From contig BSQZ01000018.1 of assembly GCA_033239005.1 (NCBI GenBank), positions 6,105,536 to 6,169,535 on the forward strand: a DNA stretch of 64,000 nucleotides, in the 5' to 3' direction. The position numbers were made by a program, and so were the translations under genes. How positions within the stretch are numbered: position 1 is the first letter of the stretch; the number at the start of each line of letters is the position of its first letter. Below the pieces are notes generated by a model. The model saw only the letters and a program-made list of their open reading frames with translations. It did not search any database and had not been told where the DNA came from. Of this stretch, positions 52,129 through 61,100 are shown piece by piece. The DNA is from Lamellibrachia satsuma (lineage: Eukaryota; Annelida; Polychaeta; Sabellida; Siboglinidae).

Positions 52129-55100
52129 TGTGTGCGTGCATGTGTGCGTCTGGGTGTGGATGTGGGTGTGCGCACATGTGTGTGCACATCAGGGCTGGGG
52201 TCAACTCCATTTAATCAATTCCAATTCCTTTCAATTCAATTTAATCAATTCCAATTCCATTAATTTTTTTTCAATTCAAATTCAGATTCCAGCTCAAATC
52301 TTTCGATTCCAATTCAAATCAAATTCAATTTAAATTACGAATTAATTCTATGGGAGTTTTCCAAAGCAAACGCATGGGATAATAGTAATATGTAAAAGAC
52401 TTTTTTCTGTAATAGAGGAACTTTTTTCAAAAGTAATAGTAATAGATCCCAAAGTAATACATAATAGTCTATTACTTTTCTATTACATCTATTGCTGCAA
52501 ATTTACTAAAAATATCAGGGTTGTTTGCATGTTATTCCAACTGCTAATAATTGTAAACAATGTACAGACTATGGCTGAGCTGTTATTCAAACAACATGAT
52601 ATTGTTTCAGAAATACTTGCTCAATGAAACAATGCAGGATTAGCAAGCCAATTACTAATTGTTGGGATGCCCCATTGGGGTGGCTGTGGCTTCACACATT
52701 CCTAGCATGCACAAAGGGCATGGTTTCCTATATGTGCAGGCAGGCAACAAATGTTATCCTAGAGCAGGAGGTGCAACAGGTGTTGAATTCAAAGTAAGCT
52801 CATCACACCCCACCATAGTTTGATTTCAGCAGAACTTCAAAGTTCTTTTTTCCCAATTGCCACATGGCAGACCCTTTGTTCAAATTTGGACAAATGTTCT
52901 CACCTCAGATCTTAAAATGGTTACAATTGTAGGTTTAACTGTTACAAAGATTTTGAGTTCATATACAATTCTAGGGTTGGATTGAAGACCACATTGGAAA
53001 TAAAACCAGATAGCATCAGCAAAAGAAAATGAGCTTCAATTCATTTTCTTTCAATGCCAATTCAACTTGGTCAAAATCTTTCAATTCCATTTCCAATTCA
53101 AATTCAGGAATTGAATTGAACTGAATAATTCCAATTCATTTTTTATTTCACCCCAGCCCTGGTGCACATTAGACCTCTCTCTTGAGCTCTACCTGCATGT
53201 GATGTCTATTACTTTGTGGATGATGTCCATTCGCTGATGATGGTCAGTGGTAGTTGGTAGCTGTTCCAGCAGGCGGTCACTGATTACCTGGACATTGGTA
53301 GAGTTGGCCATTCTGTAGAGCAGCTCCAGCGTCTGAAACAGGTATTGACTGTCAGTTGTTGCAACTTCAGGAATTTTAATCTGACCAGCATTAAAATCCA
53401 GGGTCATTATGTGATACCTGAAATAGGACAACACGCAGCAGTAGCACAGTACGTCTTGTTTGCCCTTTCTAAAAGAATTTTGTTTTTAATTAGAATGAAA
53501 AAAAACTAAAAATTAAGGGACTTTTTTATTCAAAAATCAATAATAAACAAACAATACTTCTGGTGACTTGAGTACCACATGTCGAACGGACTTTAAGCAC
53601 TTAACAATGGAAATAAATTTTTTTATTTCCTCCCACCTTCACCCTGACTGTCTGGTGAGCATGAGATAGACAGTCCAGTACGGTCTGCTGGTGGTCAGCG
53701 GCATAGATAGGGTTCACCTGGACGAGAGATGCCAATGCCTTCAACCCTGCAATACACACTCAATATTACCTCAAGAAGCCACACAATTAATTTGGGACAC
53801 CTTTATCTTTTACCTTGTCATCAACCTGAACGTGAAATCATTCTACCTGAATCTGATCTTCAGAGACCAGTAACATGCCACAATTGTACGCTCATTTCAT
53901 CAAGAAAACAACACCATCAGCATCAGATACATTTGCTTTATTTGTTTAACCATAATGTGTGTAAAAGTCCATGTAACCAAACAATTATCAAACCAGCAAA
54001 TCTACTGCATTGCACTATAACCTAATCAAATACAGAAATGATTACATTTTTGTCGACTGTCATTTTAATGCCCCAAAACGTGCAGCCAAGTCTCTTGTGA
54101 AAATGTTGCTCAAAGTGTGAGCTCACCGATGTAACGTAGGTTGATGTTATTTGCAGAGAGGAAACGGCCGACACATTTAGCAGCGAGGTCGACAAGGGCT
54201 GGGTGTGGATAGATGGAAGTGATTGTCTGCATGCATTCATAGATGACGGCTGGAACAGACAGACAGACATGTAGCTGTCCCTTCTCCCTAGGTTGTCTTC
54301 TTTAGGAACATCCATTTTGTGTGCATTTGCAGCTCAATACCCCATTAACTCCCGGTGTAATTGTGTTTACTATAGTTGTTGATAAGGTCATGAAGCCCTT
54401 TTAATTGTTTGTATGAATACACCACTGACTGGGTGGGTTGGTAATGGGCAATCCAACGTATTCACATTAAACAAGAATCACTGCTGTGCATACAATATAT
54501 AAACAATGTCTGCCTGGATTGTGCATAGCCTGGTACATAAGTAAATTACTGATTAAACTGTACCACACAAGCTGGAATGTATTACAGATGAATATACACT
54601 ACTAGATAATAATAACATTACTTGTGTTCTCAAACGTAGCTGGCAAACTGTCAAAGACAAAGACACAAAAATGAAGAGTTATAACTCTCTGGCCCCATCG
54701 GTTTGCAGATGGTGGCTCTATGCCCACTAAAGGGCATTTACATACCTATTATTACAGTTATATTTATTTCCCTAACCAAGACACACGAGACTTGTTTAAT
54801 CAACCAAGCTTCATCTGATAATGGACCAATAGCTTCTCTCAATGTGCTTTTGTAAAACAATAAAATAATTTTTTAAATAATATTTTGAATGCATAGCATA
54901 TGTTTCCAGAACTTAAGATATCATGAAAAAATGTATGGTAATTATTGCATGCATGAAAGCAAAAATTAGCATTAGAGAATTAATTACACATCATAACATT
55001 TCTTGCCACAGTTTTACTGTTTTCATACAAACACCTGACAAAGTATCATACAGATTTACATCATGTCTGCCAACCTGTCATATAAAGGTAGGTGTATTAA

Positions 55101-58100
55101 GATCACCTAATCCCATCTTGTGACTAGGCTCTGTCTGCTGTAAAACATCTTTCAAGATAGGGTAGATCTGGTGACTTGTACTGAAACAGCCAATAATGTG
55201 TGACATTTTAACAGAATCACGAATAAGGTTTATGCTATAGTAATGAAAACTTAAATAGTTGGAAGCAAAATTTTTTTACAAATTAAAACTGTATCAGTTG
55301 AAAGCAAGATGAACAGAATCATATTACAGAAACGAACATTGTAACAGACTAACACAATTAGCCATGTTTTCAATGTCTAACCCAAAAAGCACTATCAGAT
55401 AATAAATTTAGACATATAAATTAACTTGCAGCATATGTAGTAACAATACATATTTCTTGTCTACCAAGACTTTGTTGTCCGTGCCAACAATGCAGATAGT
55501 AACAGCCATGTGACCTTCGACATCTCATTAGATCTTGATGTAACTTGGAGTAACTCAAGTCACCTGTTAGTACCACCAACTTTAAAACACCCCCCTCAAT
55601 TAATTCATCACAAATTAGGTTTGTTGATGTTAAAATTTGTGTGAATAGTTTAAGTAATATGTGCATTCTGCGCAGTCGGTTGATGAAAGAGTGCAAGCTT
55701 TTGCTAAAGTGAAACCAACGGCATTGTTTTGGGCCTTTGCACTTATAAGAGTGCCTAAAAACTAACCATTTGCAACTATAATCAATAATATCATGCAAGT
55801 GGTTTACTGGGGATCTGTTCTAAAAGTGAAAAATTCTAACCATCAATGTTTGCAATTTTGACCAATCAGTGGCGAGCAGCCCCTTAACCCCCAACGCGGC
55901 TGTGATGTAGGCTGTGTGGTTCACATGTATTTTAAATGTGGTTGAGATGTGCAGTTACATTTTTATTTGCTTTTATACTGGATTTACAAGCAGCAAAAAC
56001 TCCTACAATGCTGTACCGTGCAGCATTCGGATGTAAACATGATTCAGGGAGGTATAGAGAGATGTCTGCAAAGGCCCCAAAGTTGCTTTTGGTTTCACTT
56101 TAGTCATTGATAGAGTTGAACAGCATTATGTTATATAGTATACACAGCCAGACCACTCTGCCATTTTGTGGCTGAATTTTTACCGGACCCAGACAAAATT
56201 AATTTAACAGTTTGTCCGATGATTTCACTAAAACTATAAACAAAATTGTGCACAAATGAGCTAACATACTGTATGTACTGGATAGTAGATAGGTTAAATT
56301 TGTCATAAAATGAGTCTGAAAAGGGGAGAAAAAAAGTTTAATTGAGGGGGGACCTTAATACATATCACAGTACTTACTTCAAGTCCCCGGCACCAAGTCG
56401 GGCGAGAAGCTTCAGCAGCAGTATAACCAGCCAGGGTGCTGGGACACTGTGGTAATCATAGTCAACAGGCAGATGATGACTGATGATCTGAGACAGCAGG
56501 TTGGTGAGGCCAGGCACAATGTCTATGTACTGTGTCGGGTCTGTCTGGGATGATACAAATATAACACATGTTAGCTCAAAGGTATCCACCGCGACATGCT
56601 AGCTCTAGCATCCACTGTGACATGCTAGCTCAAGCATCCACTACGACATGCTAGCTCAAGCATCCACTACGACATGCTAGCTCTAGCATCTACTATGACA
56701 TACTAGCTCTAGCATCTACTACGACATGCTAGCTCTAGTATCTACTATGACATGCTAGCTCTAGCATCTACTACGACATGCTAGCTCTAGCATCTACTAC
56801 GACATGTTAGCTCAAGCATCCACTACGACATGCTAGCTCTAGCATCCACTACGACATGCTAGCTCTAGCATCCACTACGACATGCTAGCTCTAGCATCCA
56901 CTACGACATGGTAGCTCTAGCATCCACTACGACATGCTAGCTCTAGTATCCACTATGACATGCTAGCTCTAGCATCCACCGCGACATGCTAGCTCTAGCA
57001 TCCACCGCGACATGCTAGCTCTAGCATCCACCGCGACATGCTAGCTCTAGCATCCACCGCGACATGCTAGCTCTAGCATCCACTACGACATCCTAGCTCT
57101 AGCATCCACTACGACATGCTAGCTCTAGCATCCACTACGACATGCTAGCTCTAGTATCCACTATGACATGGTAGCTCTAGTATCCACTACGACATGGTAG
57201 CTCTAGTATCCACTACCACATGGTAGCTCTAGCATCCAATGCGACATGCTAGCTCTAGTATCCACTACGACATGGTAGCTCTAGCATACACTACGACACG
57301 CTAACTCTAGCATCCACTACGACATGCTAGCTCTAGTATCCACTACGACATGCTAGCTCTAGTATCCACTATGACATGGTAGCTCTAGTATCCACTACGA
57401 CATGGTAGCTCTAGTATCCACTACGACATGCTAGCTCTAGTATCCACTACGACATGCTAGCTCTAGTATCCACTACGACATGCTAGCTCTAGCATCCACT
57501 ATGACATGCTAGCTCTAGCATCCACTACGACATGCTAGCTCTAGTATCCACTACGACATGCTAGCTCTAGCATCCACTACGACATCCTAGCTCTAGCATC
57601 CACTACGACATGCTAGCTCTAGCATCCACTATGACATGCTAGCTCTAGCATCCACTATGACATGCTAGCTCTAGCATCCACTACGACATGCTAGCTCTAG
57701 TATCCACTACGACATGCTAGCTCTAACATCCACTACGACATCCTAGCTCTAGCATCCACTACAACATGCTAGCTCTAGTATCCACTGCGACATGGTAGCT
57801 CTAGTATCCACTACGACATGGTAGCTCTAGTATCCACTATGACATGGTAGCTCTAGTATCCACTACCACATGGTAGCTCTAGCATCCAATGCGACATGCT
57901 AGCTCTAGTGTCCACTACGACATGGTAGCTCTAGCATACACTACGACACGCTAACTCTAGCATCCACTACGACATGCTAGCTCTAGTATCCACTACGACA
58001 TGCTAGCTCTAGCATCCACTATGACATGCTAGCTCTAGTATCCACTATGACATGCTAGCTCTAGCATCCACTACGACATGCTAGCTCTAGTATCCACTAT

Positions 58101-61100
58101 GACATGCTAGCTCTAGTATCCACTACGACATGCTAGCTCTAGTATCCACTATGACATGCTATCCCTAGTATCCACTACGACATGCTAGCTCTAGCATCCA
58201 CTGCGACATGCTAGCTCTAGTATCCACTACGACATGCTAGCTCTATCATCCACTGTGACATGCTATCTCTAGCATCCACTGTGACATGCTAGCTCTAGCA
58301 TCCACTGCGACATGCTAGCTCTAGCATCTACTGCGACATGCTATCCCTAGTATCCACTACAACATGCTAGCTCTAGCATCCACTGCGACATGCTATCCCT
58401 AGTATCCACTACAACATGCTATCCCTAGTATCCACTACGACATGCTATCCCTAGTATCCACTACGACATGCTATCCCTAGTATCCACTACAACATGCTAT
58501 CCCTAGTATCCACTACAACATGCTAGCTGTTTGTGCACATATTAGTTTTGATGAATTCATTGGATAAACTGTTAAATAATTTTTACAGGATTCAGTGAAA
58601 ATCATCAAAACAGTTTGGCTCTATGTACTATGATTTAAGGTTATCCACACTTTTTTGTAAGTTACCTGATCTCACGATCGAAGTCAATTCTTCTGATGAT
58701 TTAAAAAAGTCACTCTTACTAAACTGACTGCTCAATATCACTTGAAGTTAAACTATTCATACAATACACATCTGAACAGCAACGGACCTGGTTAGCGATG
58801 GGCTAATTCAATTGAGGAGGGACCTTAAAATCTACTCTGGTGACTGACTTAAAGGTAAAGATTCTATGTTATAAAAGTTGCCTTCCAAGAGAAAGTTATT
58901 ACTACAAGTGCCATGATGAACCAGAAGTCTACTTTACCCCTGGTAATAGCCACTGTTTATTTGTAGCTTATCACTTTACTGGTAGCCTATAATATGGTAT
59001 ACTGGACAAACAAAACTGTGCAATTACAACTTTGGGTTTTGTAATATAAGTACAAAACGTCAATTATTTATGTCGTACTCTGCCTCTTTCTATGGTCTAT
59101 GTCTCTGGAACTTGCAAGACAAATATGTAGATGAGTTTTACACTACATGATGCAAGGGTATCAGGAAACTTTTTATCTACCTGGTTGCACCCATTGTAAT
59201 ATGGTGCCACTTTAGCAGAATGTCTCCCGATTCAAATTCAGATTATGAATCAAATGGTGCGTTTTATGCAGCGTTGCTTAAAATGCAATAACACCAGTTT
59301 GAATATGCTCTCTCGTCTAGCTTTCCACAGATGTGGTTCACATGTCTAAAAGTTTTAATTACATATTGTCACAATTCAAACTTGATGTTGTGGCCTTCTG
59401 TAATATGAACAGTGAACACTAAATTATTTTATAACCTCATTCAAAACCACTATCAAGAAGGGCTGGATAAGACACTACTAAGCAAAATTTCATTTACAAA
59501 GGATGTGTTGTATAATTATAGACAATGTATGTAACGCTTCCTTTTTAGTCAAAGATAAGTTGCTCTCGTTGCTCTTGTTTTATGTGCCCAGTAAACATTG
59601 TTTTCACTGAATTGTGCACATTGTAGTATGAATAAATATATTACAAAGTTCCAGAAATTGGAAAAACAGCACTTAGTCATGGAAAACTCACTCACAGAAT
59701 GAAACACCTACAAAATAAATTCATATTAATATACAATTTCCATGAAAATGGAAGTTTTCTATCAGGTATATTTCCTGTTTTGTAAAATGCTCTATGTCAT
59801 GTTTATTCACCTGTATGAGATGCTGGTAGCCATGCAGAGAGGCCCAGACGACGCTGGGATCGCGGTCGCCCAGCGCCCTACGCAAGCCAGGCTCCACATA
59901 GCCCTGTATCTCTGGTACCTTTCGTATCATGTACTGGAGGCATAGCACTGCTTTCTTCCTCACCATCTCTCTATCATGAAAACAAATTAGGTTCTATGAA
60001 TCAATGTGATAGTTAAACTGTATCATGTATGATAAATTAGTTAATTATCTGCAAACCACGTTATATCCATTTTGTGTGTTTCGAGATAAATCTTTTTTCT
60101 GTAGCGTATTGTTAAGTGATAGTTTGGAAAACCTTTATTTCATCAGTCAATAGCGTGGGGTATAATGCGTTTTTTTCACAAGATTCTTTTACCTCCGCCA
60201 CTACCAACTTGGTGACAGCACCACTCTTAAGTCAAGTCATGTGATTTAGGCATTTTAACATGTCTTCTGGATGAATGCCTCAAATGGTACCTTATAATAA
60301 GATCACAGTTTGGAATAATGGTGGTGTATAGTACTAGAAAGGTTTAATCTAACGGATATTTGTTGTTCAGTCAGCTGTGAAACTAGTCACTCACTTTGGA
60401 TGGGAAAGTGTTTGCTGGACAAGGGGCAGTAGTGGAGGGACCATCTCAGTATTCATCAGCTGTGTGATGGCGGTCAGTGCAGTGCACACTTCCAGCACAT
60501 TTGTGCTCTTCAAATCCTGAAGCAGAAACGCTGCCTATTCAGCTATATGTGACTTACTGTCATACTGTTCATTCACGTAAGTAAATGGAACTTTTTGCAC
60601 TACTAACATTATTACAAAGTACAAACTATTACAAAATAGTTGCTGTATTGCAACTTAATCATATTCATGAAAGTGTTCATCGAGACTGCAGCCAAAATGT
60701 TGAGAGCAAGTAAACTCAATAGCGTTTAGAAGAAAATCGTCACTCAACTCTAATCATATCAACTGAATCAGTGATATATCAATTTGTGAAAAACTTGATC
60801 AACATTATTCTTAATTAATAATATACACCGATATACTGACACAATGCATAACCTCACTGATACTTCCATTGTTGGCCATACTCAACATAACCTCACTGAT
60901 ACTTCCATTGTTGGCCATAGTCAACAAAACTACAGGTTAGTGAGATTAGAAACATTGATATCATCAGTGACAGCTGGATCTTATATTTTTATTATTTATG
61001 AAAATTTAAGTTACTAAGTTAAACATGGCTTTGCATGTTTTGACAAGAACACTATTCACCATTTGATGGCCACTGTTTTCTGATTGTTTGATGTTTCTGG

